Below, in pieces: positions 44,747 to 56,887 of a DNA stretch of 64,000 nucleotides. The notes beneath the pieces are model-generated. The model was not told where the DNA came from. It saw only the letters and a program-made list of their open reading frames with translations, and searched no databases. The translations under genes and the position numbers were made by a program. Each line of letters begins with the position of its first letter. The first letter of the stretch is position 1. The DNA comes from Sphingomonas cannabina (GTDB lineage: Bacteria; Pseudomonadota; Alphaproteobacteria; Sphingomonadales; Sphingomonadaceae), in NCBI RefSeq assembly GCF_021391395.1, contig NZ_CP090059.1, positions 558,001-622,000 of the forward strand. Direction: 5' to 3'.

Positions 44747-45850
44747 ATGAGCAAGCTCCTTCCTCGCTACGAAGCGCTGGTCGTGGCCGGCGAGCTTCGC
44801 GCCGATCCAGCGCAGGCCGCCGCCGCCCGCCGGCTCGACCAGCTCGCGACCGAGCTGGAAGCGCAGCCCAAGCGCGGCAGCGTCCTCTGGCGCTTCGGCC
44901 GCAAGCCGGAGGCACCCAAGGGCCTTTACCTCTGGGGCGGCGTCGGGCGCGGCAAGTCGATGCTGATGGACCTGTTCTTCGGCTGCCTCGATATCCGCAG
45001 GAAGCGTCGCGTCCATTTCCACGAGTTCATGGCCGAGGTGCACGATCGCCTGCGCGTCGAGCGCGCCAAGGAGAAGGGCGACCCGATCCGGCCGGTCGCC
45101 GAGGCGCTGACCGACGAGGTGCGCCTGCTCGCCTTCGACGAGTTGGTGGTCAACAACACCGCCGACGCCGCGATCCTCTCGCGCCTGTTCACCGAGATGT
45201 TCGCGCGCGGACTGACGGTGGTCGCTACCTCCAACCGGCCGCCGCGCGACCTCTACAAGGACGGCCTCAACCGCGAGCTGTTCCTGCCCTTCATCGACCT
45301 GATCGGCGAGAAGATGGACGTGATGGCGCTGAACGGCCCCGTCGATTACCGGCTCGACCGCCTCGGCACGATGAAGACCTGGCTGGTTCCCAACGGACCC
45401 GAAGCGACCGCGACGCTCTCCGCCGCCTTCTTCCGCCTGACCGACTATCCGGTCGAGGACCGCGCCAACGTGCCGTCGGAGGAGCTGCCCGTCCCCGGCG
45501 GCCGCACGCTGCACGTGCCCAAGAGCTTGAAGGGCGTCGCGGTCTTCTCGTTCAAGCGCCTGTGCGGCGAGCCGCGCGGGGCGGCGGATTATCTCGCGAT
45601 CGCACGGCATTTCCATACCGTGATCCTGGTCGGCATCCAGAAGCTCGGGCCCGAGAACCGCAACGAGGCGGCGCGCTTCGTCACGCTGATCGACGCCCTC
45701 TACGAGCACAAGGTCAAGCTGCTTGCCGCCGCCGATGCCGAGCCCGAGCAGCTCTACCAGTCGGGCGACGGCAGCTTCGAATTCGCCCGCACGGTGAGCC
45801 GCCTGCGCGAGATGGGCTCCGACGACTATCTCGCCGCGGAACGTTATTGA
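44747..45850 (+). CDS. zapE: AFG1/ZapE family ATPase
   Basis: This 367-residue P-loop ATPase has Walker A WGGVGRGKSMLMDLFF near residue 65, RKRRVHFHEFM, and Walker B-like LLAFDELVVNNTADA. This is the LACE1/AFG1/ZapE pattern; ZapE in E. coli acts on FtsZ rings and yeast AFG1 in mitochondrial protein turnover. The ATG at 44747 lies 13 bases after a repeat. It is followed by mdh. Confidence 0.94.
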   Translation: MSKLLPRYEALVVAGELRADPAQAAAARRLDQLATELEAQPKRGSVLWRFGRKPEAPKGLYLWGGVGRGKSMLMDLFFGCLDIRRKRRVHFHEFMAEVHDRLRVERAKEKGDPIRPVAEALTDEVRLLAFDELVVNNTADAAILSRLFTEMFARGLTVVATSNRPPRDLYKDGLNRELFLPFIDLIGEKMDVMALNGPVDYRLDRLGTMKTWLVPNGPEATATLSAAFFRLTDYPVEDRANVPSEELPVPGGRTLHVPKSLKGVAVFSFKRLCGEPRGAADYLAIARHFHTVILVGIQKLGPENRNEAARFVTLIDALYEHKVKLLAAADAEPEQLYQSGDGSFEFARTVSRLREMGSDDYLAAERY

Positions 45851-45896
45851 TACTGCGAACGATTTGCATTAAAAAGTGTTAACTCGTCCGATCTAA

Positions 45897-46943
<1,047 letters not shown>

Positions 46944-46948
46944 TCCCC

Positions 46949-47325
46949 GTGCCCCGGCGAAGGCCGGGGCCCAGCTGCCGGGAGCATGCGATTGGAGAAA
47001 CGCGGCTTCGTCTACATTGTCGCCAGCCAGCGCAACGGGACGATCTATATCGGATCGACGAGCAATCTCCCGCAGCGCATCTGGCAGCACCGCAACGGGG
47101 TCGCCGACGGGTTCACGAAGGAACATCGCTGTCACATCCTCGTCTGGTACGAGGCCTACGACAGCCTGGAAGAAGCGCGATTGCGCGAGAAACGAATGAA
47201 GGAGTGGAAACGGAGCTGGAAACTGCGGGAGATCGAGGGGCCGAACCCGGACTGGGAAGACCTCTACCCGTCGATCGCAAACGGCTGACGCTTTCCGAAC
47301 TGGGCCCCGGCCTTCGCCGGGGCAC
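46949..47325. mobile_element. candidate minimal element: GIY-YIG gene between palindrome arms (copy 2)
   Basis: Left arm 46949-46976 and right arm 47298-47325 are inverted 28-base sequences, 27 matches, each a CCCCGGC-GAAG-GCCGGGG-type hairpin. Between them sits only the GIY-YIG gene (46986-47288), with exactly 9 bases on each side. The arms have the same sequence as repeats 44665, 51397 and 52747, which carry no gene. I read it as a possible 377-base nuclease-carrying unit. No target-site duplication is obvious, so mobility is a hypothesis. Confidence 0.55.
46986..47288 (+). CDS. GIY-YIG family endonuclease (UPF0213-like)
   Basis: This 100-residue protein is a single GIY-YIG domain: GFVYIVASQRNGTIYIGSTS with Y, Y and G of the signature, R in LPQRIWQHRNG as the catalytic Arg, then FTKEHRCHILVWYE, KRMKEWKRSWK and the C-terminal GPNPDWEDLYP, typical of the small GIY-YIG family with UPF0213 members. 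Members nick or cut DNA; targets are unknown. It lies between mdh and sucD on the same strand and is enclosed by palindrome arms at 9 bases from both ends, with no other gene in that unit. Confidence 0.92.
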   Translation: MRLEKRGFVYIVASQRNGTIYIGSTSNLPQRIWQHRNGVADGFTKEHRCHILVWYEAYDSLEEARLREKRMKEWKRSWKLREIEGPNPDWEDLYPSIANG

Positions 47326-47345
47326 AATTGAGGGCTGACAAACGA

Positions 47346-48230
47346 ATGAGCATCCTCGTCGACAAGAGCACCAAGGTCATCACCCAGGGCATGACCGGTG
47401 AGACCGGCACCTTCCACACCCAGCAGGCGCTGGCCTATGGGACTCAGATGGTCGCCGGCGTCACCCCCGGAAAGGGCGGCACCGAGCACATCGGCCTCCC
47501 CGTGTTCGACACCGTCGCCGAGGCGGTGTCCAAGACCGGCGCCAGCGCGAGCGTGATCTACGTGCCGCCGCCCTTCGCCGCCGACTCGATCCTCGAGGCG
47601 ATCGACGCCGAGGTGCCGCTGGTGGTGTGCATCACCGAAGGCATTCCGGTGCTCGACATGGTCAAGGTCAAGCGCGCCCTGTCGGGTTCCAAGACCCGGC
47701 TGATCGGCCCCAACTGCCCCGGCGTGCTGACCCCGGGCGAGTGCAAGATCGGCATCATGCCGGGCTCGATCTTCTCCAAGGGATCGGTGGGCGTTGTAAG
47801 CCGCTCGGGCACGCTTACCTATGAGGCCGTGTTCCAGACCACCAATGCGGGGCTCGGCCAGACCACCGCGGTCGGCATCGGCGGCGATCCGGTCAACGGC
47901 ACCAACTTCATCGACGTGCTCGAGCTGTTCCTCGCCGACGACGCCACCCAGTCGATCATCATGATCGGCGAGATCGGCGGCTCGGCCGAGGAGGAAGCGG
48001 CGCAGTTCCTCAAGGATGAGGCCAGGCGCGGCCGAAGCAAGCCGATGGTCGGCTTCATCGCCGGCCGCACCGCGCCTCCGGGCCGCCGCATGGGCCACGC
48101 CGGCGCGATCGTCTCGGGCGGCAAGGGCGGCGCCGAGGACAAGATCGCGGCGATGGAAGCGGCGGGCATCCGCGTCGCGGATTCGCCGTCGGAGCTCGGC
48201 ACCACGCTGGTCGAGGTGCTGAAGGGTTAA
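47346..48230 (+). CDS. sucD: succinyl-CoA synthetase alpha subunit
   Basis: This 294-residue subunit carries the CoA-binding domain ([20 protein letters not shown]), and the phosphohistidine loop [13 protein letters not shown] (His). The alpha subunit works with the beta subunit SucC; no sucC is in the window, although the usual order in alphaproteobacteria is mdh-sucC-sucD-sucA. Start ATG 47346 is 21 bases after the right arm of the GIY-YIG unit; an extension to 47328 is less likely. Confidence 0.97.
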   Translation: MSILVDKSTKVITQGMTGETGTFHTQQALAYGTQMVAGVTPGKGGTEHIGLPVFDTVAEAVSKTGASASVIYVPPPFAADSILEAIDAEVPLVVCITEGIPVLDMVKVKRALSGSKTRLIGPNCPGVLTPGECKIGIMPGSIFSKGSVGVVSRSGTLTYEAVFQTTNAGLGQTTAVGIGGDPVNGTNFIDVLELFLADDATQSIIMIGEIGGSAEEEAAQFLKDEARRGRSKPMVGFIAGRTAPPGRRMGHAGAIVSGGKGGAEDKIAAMEAAGIRVADSPSELGTTLVEVLKG

Positions 48231-48238
48231 CGGTCAAA

Positions 48239-48428
48239 CCTTCTCCCCTTGTGGGAGAAGGATACCGGAGCTTGGCAGCTTGCTGCCTAGCGAAGGTTGG
48301 ATGAGGGGTAGCGAGGCGGAGCCTCGCGCGCTTGCAAGTGCAAGCGCTTTCCCCTCACCCAGCTCCGACTAGGGCCGCGCAAGGGCGCGACCCAAGTCTG
48401 CGCAACCCTCTCCCACAAGGGGAGAGGG
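48239..48428. repeat. multi-hairpin repeat, CTTCTCCC/CTCTCCC family
   Basis: The outer hairpins are CCTTCTCCC-CTTGT-GGGAGAAGG (48239-48261) and CCCTCTCCC-ACAAG-GGGAGAGGG (48406-48428). Between them are GCGAGGC-GGA-GCCTCGC and GCGCTTGCA-AG-TGCAAGCGC hairpins, and a TGAGGGG/CCCCTCA pair. It fills the sucD-sucA gap and its end is 13 bases before sucA, so the sucA ribosome site (GGAGAAGG) lies just after it. Confidence 0.82.
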
Positions 48429-48441
48429 ATGGAGAAGGTAA

Positions 48442-51381
48442 ATGGGCTACGAAGGCCAGGATTTCAGCGAGATCGCCGGAGGCGTCTCCCCCGCGTTCGT
48501 CGAGACGCTCTATGCGCGTTTCAAGGCGGACCCGAACAGCGTCGAGCCGGGCTGGCGCCAGTGGTTCGAGGGGCTGGAGAGCACGGTGAGCGGCCCGAGC
48601 TGGGCCAATCCCGCCTGGCCGCCCAAGGATACCGATTCGCTGACGGCGGCGCTCGATCCGACGCAGATGGAACCTGCGCCCGCGCCGGCGAAGGGCGGCA
48701 AGCCCGCTCCGGCCGCCGCGGCCCCCGCCGCCGCTCCGGCGCTCGCCGATATCCGCAAGGCGGCCGACGATTCGATCCGTGCGATGATGCTGATCCGCAC
48801 CTATCGCGTGCGCGGTCATCTCGCCGCCAACCTCGACCCGCTCGGCCTCTCCAAGCGCGAGATGCCGGAGGACCTCCGCACCGAATACCACGGCTTCACC
48901 GACGCCGACATCGACCGCCCGGTCTATCTCGGCGGCGCGCTCGGCCTGGAGACGGCGACGATCCGCGAGATCGTCGATATCCTGCGCGCCAACTACTGCG
49001 GCAACGTCGGCCTCGAATACATGCATATCTCCGACGTCGAGGAGCGCCGCTTCCTCCAGGAGCGCATGGAGGGCAAGGACAAGGCGATCGAGTTCACGCC
49101 CGAGGGCAAGCGCGCGATCCTGACCAAGGTGATCCAGGCCGAGCAGTACGAGAAGTTCCTCGGCAAGAAATACGTCGGCACCAAGCGCTTCGGCCTCGAC
49201 GGCGGCGAGGCGATGATCCCGGCGCTCGAATCGGTCATCAAGTACGGCGGCCAGTACGGCGTGCGCGAGATCGTGTTCGGCATGGCGCACCGCGGCCGCC
49301 TCAACGTGCTGACCAACGTGATGGGCAAGCCCTATCGCGTCGTCTTCCACGAATTCGCCGGCGGGTCGGACAATCCCGACGACATCGGTGGCTCGGGCGA
49401 CGTCAAGTACCATCTCGGCACCTCCACCGACCGCGAGTTCGACGGGATCAGCGTCCATATGTCGCTGGTCGCCAACCCCTCGCATCTCGAGGCCGAGGAT
49501 CCGGTGGTGCTCGGCAAGACCCGCGCGATCCAGACGCTCGCCAACGACCTCGAGCAGCACACCGGCTCGCTGCCGGTGCTGATCCACGGCGACGCGGCCT
49601 TCGCGGGGCAGGGGATCGTCTGGGAATGCTTCGGCTTCTCGGGGCTGCGCGGCTACAACACCGGCGGCTGCATCCATTTCGTCATCAACAACCAGATCGG
49701 CTTCACCACCAGCCCGCAGTTCGCGCGCAGCTCGCCCTATCCGAGCGACGTGGCCAAGGGCGTCCAGGCGCCGGTGTTCCACGTCAACGGTGACGATCCG
49801 GAGGCGGTGACCTTCGCCTGCAAGATGGCGATCGAGTTCCGCCAGCGCTTCCACCGCGACGTCGTCATCGACATGTGGTGCTACCGCCGCTTCGGCCACA
49901 ACGAGGGCGACGAGCCGTCGTTCACCCAGCCGCTGATGTACGCCGCGATCCGTAAGCATCCCGACGTCAGCAAGGTCTATGGCGAGCGCCTGATCCAGGA
50001 GGGCGTCGTCGACCAGGCGTGGGTCGACGAGCAGGTGAAGGAATTCACCCTGCTGCTCGAAGGCGAGTTCGAGGCGGGCGCCAGCTACAAGCCCAACAAG
50101 GCCGACTGGTTCGCCGGCCGCTGGTCGGGCCTCCACGCGCCCGCGGACGCCGAGAGCGCGCGCCGCAACGTCGAGACCGGCATCGACAAGAAGCTGTTCG
50201 ACGCGCTCGGCCGCACGCTGACCACCGTCCCCGAGGGACTCGCCATCCACAAGACGCTCGGCCGCGTGCTCGACGCCAAGCGCGAGATGTTCAAGTCGGG
50301 CGAGAATTTCGACTGGGCGACCGGCGAGGCGCTGGCGTTCGGCGCGCTGCTGTCGGAAGGCTATGGCGTCCGCCTGTCGGGCCAGGATTCGGGCCGCGGC
50401 ACCTTCTCGCAGCGCCACGCGGTGTGGGTCGACCAGACCGACGAGCACAAGTACGTGCCGCTCTCCACCGTCGAGCACGGCCGGTTCGAGGTGCTCGACA
50501 GCCCGCTCTCCGAATATGGCGTGCTCGGCTTCGAATACGGCTATGCGCTGGCCGACCCCAAGACGCTGGTGATGTGGGAGGCGCAGTTCGGCGATTTCGC
50601 CAACGGCGCGCAGATCATGATCGACCAGTTCATCGCCGCGGGCGAGGCCAAGTGGCTGCGCGCCAACGGCCTGGTGATGCTGCTGCCGCATGGCTACGAG
50701 GGGCAGGGGCCGGAGCATAGCTCGGCGCGGCTGGAGCGCTTCCTCCAGCTCTGCGCGCAGGACAATCTCCAGGTCGCCAACTGCACCACGCCGGCCAATT
50801 ATTTCCACCTGCTGCGCCGGCAGATGCACCGCACCTTCCGCAAGCCGCTGATCGTGTTCACGCCCAAGTCGCTGCTGCGCCACAAGCTCGCGGTGTCGAA
50901 GGCGGAGGACTTCCTCGGCGACAGCCATTTCCGCCGTCTGCTGTCGGACCCCAACGCCCCGGCCGATGCCGACACCAAGCGGCTGGTGCTGTGCTCGGGC
51001 AAGGTCGCCTACGACCTGATGGAGGCGCGCGACGCCGCCGGCGACAAGGCCACCCAGATCGTCCGCCTCGAGCAGCTCTATCCCTTCCCCGGCGAGCCGC
51101 TCGCCGCGCGGATCGCGAAGATGCCGAAGCTCGAGGACGTGGTGTGGGCGCAGGAGGAGCCGAAGAACAACGGCGCCTGGTTCTTCGCCGCGCCGCTGCT
51201 CGAGGAAGTGCTGGCGACCGCCAAGGCGCCGGTCGCGCGCCCGCGCTACGCCGGCCGCGCCGCCGCCGCCTCGCCGGCGACCGGCCTGATGAAGCGCCAC
51301 CAGCTCGAACAGGCCGCGCTCGTCGCCGACGCGCTCGGCCACAATGTCCGCGAAGAGATTCGGCGGACGAAGAAGGGGTAG
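48442..51381 (+). CDS. sucA: 2-oxoglutarate dehydrogenase E1 component
   Basis: This 979-residue thiamine enzyme has an N-terminal lid (FSEIAGGVSPAFVETLYARF), an Ala/Pro-rich linker near residues 75-105, and catalytic domains with HRGRLNVLTNVMGKP, the TPP-binding GDAAFAGQGIVWECFGF...NNQIGFTT, and RRFGHNEGDEPSFTQP. It decarboxylates 2-oxoglutarate and passes the succinyl group to SucB. It starts at ATG 48442. Next in order are sucB and lpd. Confidence 0.97.
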   Translation: MGYEGQDFSEIAGGVSPAFVETLYARFKADPNSVEPGWRQWFEGLESTVSGPSWANPAWPPKDTDSLTAALDPTQMEPAPAPAKGGKPAPAAAAPAAAPALADIRKAADDSIRAMMLIRTYRVRGHLAANLDPLGLSKREMPEDLRTEYHGFTDADIDRPVYLGGALGLETATIREIVDILRANYCGNVGLEYMHISDVEERRFLQERMEGKDKAIEFTPEGKRAILTKVIQAEQYEKFLGKKYVGTKRFGLDGGEAMIPALESVIKYGGQYGVREIVFGMAHRGRLNVLTNVMGKPYRVVFHEFAGGSDNPDDIGGSGDVKYHLGTSTDREFDGISVHMSLVANPSHLEAEDPVVLGKTRAIQTLANDLEQHTGSLPVLIHGDAAFAGQGIVWECFGFSGLRGYNTGGCIHFVINNQIGFTTSPQFARSSPYPSDVAKGVQAPVFHVNGDDPEAVTFACKMAIEFRQRFHRDVVIDMWCYRRFGHNEGDEPSFTQPLMYAAIRKHPDVSKVYGERLIQEGVVDQAWVDEQVKEFTLLLEGEFEAGASYKPNKADWFAGRWSGLHAPADAESARRNVETGIDKKLFDALGRTLTTVPEGLAIHKTLGRVLDAKREMFKSGENFDWATGEALAFGALLSEGYGVRLSGQDSGRGTFSQRHAVWVDQTDEHKYVPLSTVEHGRFEVLDSPLSEYGVLGFEYGYALADPKTLVMWEAQFGDFANGAQIMIDQFIAAGEAKWLRANGLVMLLPHGYEGQGPEHSSARLERFLQLCAQDNLQVANCTTPANYFHLLRRQMHRTFRKPLIVFTPKSLLRHKLAVSKAEDFLGDSHFRRLLSDPNAPADADTKRLVLCSGKVAYDLMEARDAAGDKATQIVRLEQLYPFPGEPLAARIAKMPKLEDVVWAQEEPKNNGAWFFAAPLLEEVLATAKAPVARPRYAGRAAAASPATGLMKRHQLEQAALVADALGHNVREEIRRTKKG

Positions 51382-51396
51382 CCGCTACGCGCTGCC

Positions 51397-51498
51397 GTGC
51401 CCCGGCGAAGGCCGGGGCCCAGCTGCGGCGACGGATGGATAACGCGGGACGTTCGCCTCGAACGGCTCGCATCTGGGCCCCGGCCTTCGCCGGGGCAC
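51397..51498. repeat. CCCCGGC-GAAG-GCCGGGG palindrome, copy 3
   Basis: Arms at 51397-51424 and 51471-51498 are inverted 28-base copies (26 matches) with a 46-base spacer containing no gene. It lies in the sucA-sucB gap; the sucB start is 18 bases beyond it, behind AGGAAGAAGG. Confidence 0.92.
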
Positions 51499-51516
51499 AA
51501 TGAGGAAGAAGGACCG

Positions 51517-52740
<1,224 letters not shown>

Positions 52741-52746
52741 TCACCT

Positions 52747-52851
52747 GTGCCCCGGCGAAGGCCGGGGCCCAGCTTCGGCGCAGGTTGTAACCCCCGCGGG
52801 ACGCTCGACACATAACGTCTCGCAACTGGGCCCCGGCCTTCGCCGGGGCAC
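52747..52851. repeat. CCCCGGC-GAAG-GCCGGGG palindrome, copy 4
   Basis: Arms at 52747-52774 and 52824-52851 are inverted 28-base copies (27 matches) with a 49-base spacer. It sits in the sucB-lpd gap, 11 bases before the lpd start. This copy has the same end sequence as the GIY-YIG unit. Confidence 0.93.
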
Positions 52852-52862
52852 GGAGAAGAAGA

Positions 52863-54260
<1,398 letters not shown>

Positions 54261-54263
<3 letters not shown>

Positions 54264-54365
54264 GCCGGCAAGGAATTAGCGAAAGCTAATTCCGAGCGAA
54301 CCTCGGCTCAAATCGGCCGGCGGCGCCACAGCGCCGACCGACGTCATGGGCTTTGCCCATGACGG
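54261..54365. repeat. three-hairpin element starting at the lpd stop codon
   Basis: The outer stem GAGCCG (54262-54267) pairs with CGGCTC (54304-54309) around GGAATTAGC-GAAA-GCTAATTCC (54272-54293). Then GGCCGGCGG, stem CGGCGC-CACA-GCGCCG (54321-54336), linker ACCGACG, stem CGTCATGGGC-TTT-GCCCATGACG (54342-54364), then G. The same linkers and order occur at 62560-62673 after groEL, with different stems. It lies between convergent genes. Confidence 0.82.
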
Positions 54366-54375
54366 CTGCCGAGAC

Positions 54376-54618
54376 CTATCGGCTCCTGACCCCATCCCGC
54401 ACCGGCACCACCGCGACATGCAGGTAAAGCCACGCCTGCACGCCCGTGACCGCCATGAACACGGAAAGCGCGGCCCACATGCTCCAGGAAGACGGCGCGA
54501 CAAGCGCCGTCAGCAGCGTCGCCCCGAAAGCGATGCCGCTCGCCATGACCAGCAGCCTCGCCAGCCGCGCGACCGGCGGCGTATCCGATGCCGACAGGGC
54601 AGGCAGAGAGTACGGCAT
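54376..54618 (-). CDS. small two-helix membrane protein, unknown
   Basis: This 80-residue protein starts at ATG 54618 behind GGAAAGG. It has two membrane segments: RLARLLVMASGIAFGATLLT and WSMWAALSVFMAVTGVQAWL, with a short loop. I do not recognise a family. It is convergent with lpd, its stop 11 bases past the three-hairpin element, and divergent from the TRIC-type channel gene. A longer N-terminal extension to 54696 is possible but lacks a ribosome site. Confidence 0.6.
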   Translation of the reverse strand: MPYSLPALSASDTPPVARLARLLVMASGIAFGATLLTALVAPSSWSMWAALSVFMAVTGVQAWLYLHVAVVPVRDGVRSR

Positions 54619-54764
54619 GAAACCTTTCCGAACATGATCGAGCACGAGGAAAGGCTGAGCCGATCCGATTAACGAGCCCTTACCGCTACCCCGCATCGGT
54701 TATCGACTATACTTCGGGGGTAGGGCGCGTCGGCGTTCCGCAGGCGCGGTGATGAGCCGCAAGC

Positions 54765-54839
54765 GTGCTCCTGCGAAGGCAGGAGCCCTGGATCGCGGGG
54801 ACCTCGCTTGCGGCCAAGCTCCCGCTTTCGCAGGAGCAC
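54765..54839. repeat. paired palindrome, GTGCTCCTGCGAAGGCAGGAGC family, copy 2
   Basis: Arms at 54765-54786 and 54818-54839 are inverted with 20 of 22 matches and a 31-base spacer. It is in the region upstream of the TRIC-type gene, in the divergent gap. If the longer ATG start at 54765 were used it would be translated, but GTG 54885 is a better start. Confidence 0.86.
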
Positions 54840-54884
54840 CGACACTGCTTCAATCTGAACCGCATAGCCTCTACTCTCCCCCGC

Positions 54885-55514
54885 GTGACCCCCATTCCCT
54901 CCCAGCTCGGCCCGATCCTCCCGTGGCTGGACCTGTTCGGCATCGCCGTGTTCGCCGCCACCGGCGCGCTGGCGGCGGCGCGGCGCACGCAGACGATGGT
55001 CACCGCCGCCTTCTTCGCGCTGATCACCGGTGTCGGCGGCGGATCGGTGCGCGACCTGCTGATCGGCGCGCCGGTGTTCTGGGTGCACGATTCGTGGGTC
55101 GCGGCGGTGTGCCTCGGCGTCGCGCTGCTCATCTGGGTGACGCCGCAGCATTGGTGGCACGGCAAGGCGCTCGACTGGTTCGACGCGGCCGGGCTCGCCG
55201 CCTATGCCGTGTTCGGCGCCGCCAAGTCGCTCGACCATGGCGTCCCGCCGGTGCCGGCGGCGCTGATGGGCGTGGTCACCGCCTGCGTCGGCGGCATCAT
55301 CCGCGACGTGCTGGCGCAGGAGCCCTCGATCCTGATGCGGCCGGAGCTCTACGTCACCGCCGCCGCGCTTGCCTCGGCGCTCTACGTCGGCCTGGTGCTG
55401 GCGGGCGTCCCGCTGTTCGTCGCCGCGGCCGTCGCCGCGCTCGCCGGCTTCGCGCTCCGCGCCGCCGCGATCACATGGAAGCTCGCGCTGCCCGCCTATC
55501 GCGGCGGCGCGTAG
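54885..55514 (+). CDS. trimeric intracellular cation channel (TRIC) family protein
   Basis: This 209-residue protein starts at GTG 54885 (MTPIPSQLGPILPWL). It has seven membrane segments with two glycine-rich repeats: TGVGGGSVRDLLIGAP and ACVGGIIRDVLAQEP, the signature of the UPF0126/YadS group now linked to TRIC channels. These let K+ or other cations cross the membrane. It ends 19 bases inside the convergent MFS gene. Confidence 0.9.
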   Translation: MTPIPSQLGPILPWLDLFGIAVFAATGALAAARRTQTMVTAAFFALITGVGGGSVRDLLIGAPVFWVHDSWVAAVCLGVALLIWVTPQHWWHGKALDWFDAAGLAAYAVFGAAKSLDHGVPPVPAALMGVVTACVGGIIRDVLAQEPSILMRPELYVTAAALASALYVGLVLAGVPLFVAAAVAALAGFALRAAAITWKLALPAYRGGA

Positions 55515-56713
55515 CGCAGCCCCGCCACCAGCCCGACCAGCGCCAGCACCAGCATCACCCCCGCGAAGATCTCGCTCGCCGCCACCGCGCCGAACGCCAT
55601 CGTCGCGACGCCGACCCCGATCACCGGGATCGAATTGCCCGCGAAGCCGACGAGGAGGTAGGCGGAGACGACGCCGGAGCGATGATCGGGCGGCGCGATC
55701 ACATTGACCACCTCAAGGCTGCCGCGATAGCCGAGCGCCAGCGTCACCCCGCCGCAGGCGGTGCCGACGATCAGCAGCGCCGGCGAATGGGCCGCCTGCG
55801 CCGCCACCAGCAGCGCCAGCCCCGGCACGATCGTCGCCAGCCCGGCGATCATCGCGGTACGGCTGGCGATCCGGCGCGTCGTCGCCATCGCCACCATCGC
55901 GACCGTGAACAGCTCGGCCAGGATCGCTCCGCCGACCGCAGGGCTGACGATCCCCATCGACTGGCGCAGGATCGACGGCAGCAGCGCCGCGTAGAAGCCG
56001 ACGAAGGCGAATATCACGAACCCCGTCACCGCCGGCGCGACGAAGGCGCCGCGCGACCCTGTAGGCAGGGCGAGCTGCGGTCGGAACAGGTCGGCGGTTG
56101 GCGCCCGGCGTGCCACCGTCTCGCCCGACCGCATCACCGCAACGGCAACCAGCGCCAGCGCCCCGCCATAGACGAGGAAGGGAATCACCAGAGGCATCGG
56201 CGCCCAGGCGGCGAGGATGCCCGCCACCAGCGGCCCGGTACCGATCCCGCCGGTATTGGCCTCGGCGGCGAGCAGCGTCGCATGGGGGCGTTCGTCGGGA
56301 CGGAGGTCGACCAGCCAGGCCGTGCCGGTCCCCGATCCCAGCCCGACCGCGAACCCGCTCACCACCCGTCCGGCGAACAGCCAGGCGGTATCGCGCGCCA
56401 CCAGGAACAGCAGCGTCGCGACCGCGGCCAGCGCGAGCGCCGCGAAGGCGATCGGCCGCCGCCCGATCCGGTCGGATAGCCGCCCCAGGAACAGCAGCGC
56501 ACCGGCATTGCCGATCACATAGGCGGCATAGACGATCGTCAGCACCGCCGGCGAGAAGTCGAACCGCGCCTCGTAAAAGGCATAGAGCGGCGTGAGCAGC
56601 GTGCTGCCCGCGAAGCAAACCGCGATCAGGCCGATCGCGGCAAGGGTGCCGCGGCGGTGATGCGAGGCGGAAATGGCCGGAGACATGGCGGCGTCAACGC
56701 GCGGCGGAGGCAT
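55496..56713 (-). CDS. MFS transporter
   Basis: This is a 405-residue carrier from ATG 56713 (other ATGs at 56686 and 56722 are possible). It has about 12 membrane segments, the first FAGSTLLTPLYAFYEARF followed by FLGRLSDRIGRRPIAF at loop 2-3, and SGFAVGLGSGTGTAWLVDL. No substrate can be assigned. It overlaps the end of the TRIC-type gene by 19 bases in a convergent arrangement. Confidence 0.85.
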   Translation of the reverse strand: MPPPRVDAAMSPAISASHHRRGTLAAIGLIAVCFAGSTLLTPLYAFYEARFDFSPAVLTIVYAAYVIGNAGALLFLGRLSDRIGRRPIAFAALALAAVATLLFLVARDTAWLFAGRVVSGFAVGLGSGTGTAWLVDLRPDERPHATLLAAEANTGGIGTGPLVAGILAAWAPMPLVIPFLVYGGALALVAVAVMRSGETVARRAPTADLFRPQLALPTGSRGAFVAPAVTGFVIFAFVGFYAALLPSILRQSMGIVSPAVGGAILAELFTVAMVAMATTRRIASRTAMIAGLATIVPGLALLVAAQAAHSPALLIVGTACGGVTLALGYRGSLEVVNVIAPPDHRSGVVSAYLLVGFAGNSIPVIGVGVATMAFGAVAASEIFAGVMLVLALVGLVAGLRYAPPR

Positions 56714-56740
56714 TTCTCCCATTCCTCCCGGCTCTTCTAC

Positions 56741-56822
56741 CGTCATCCCGGCGAAAGCCGGGATCCAGAGTCAAACAGGTCGCCGCTTGTGGTCCTGGAT
56801 CCCGGCTTTCGCCGGGATGACG
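56741..56822. repeat. paired palindromic repeat, CGTCATCCCGG copy
   Basis: The 28-base arms (56741-56768 and 56795-56822) are perfect inverted copies with a 26-base spacer. The hairpin core is TCCCGGC-GAAA-GCCGGGA, while the copies at 14220 and 59442 have C at the first and G at the last position: both sides of the stem changed together. It lies in a gap between the PAT and MFS genes. Confidence 0.9.
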
Positions 56823-56887
56823 ATAGGAGAAGCGGGACGGCCTGCTAGGCCCGTGAGGACTGCCCGAGCGCCTCCCGGCAGCCGCGA

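Noticed and set aside
46949..47325. A classical insertion sequence
   Set aside because: No DDE, Y1/HUH or serine transposase is present and no target duplication is visible; only a GIY-YIG domain lies between the arms, so it is listed as a candidate element.
48231..48441. A CRISPR-like array between sucD and sucA
   Set aside because: The repeats are inverted hairpins of different sequences, without direct repeats or unique spacers.
54765..54884. An N-terminal extension of the TRIC-type protein from an ATG in the repeat
   Set aside because: It would translate the palindrome; the GTG at 54885 gives the family-typical N-terminus.
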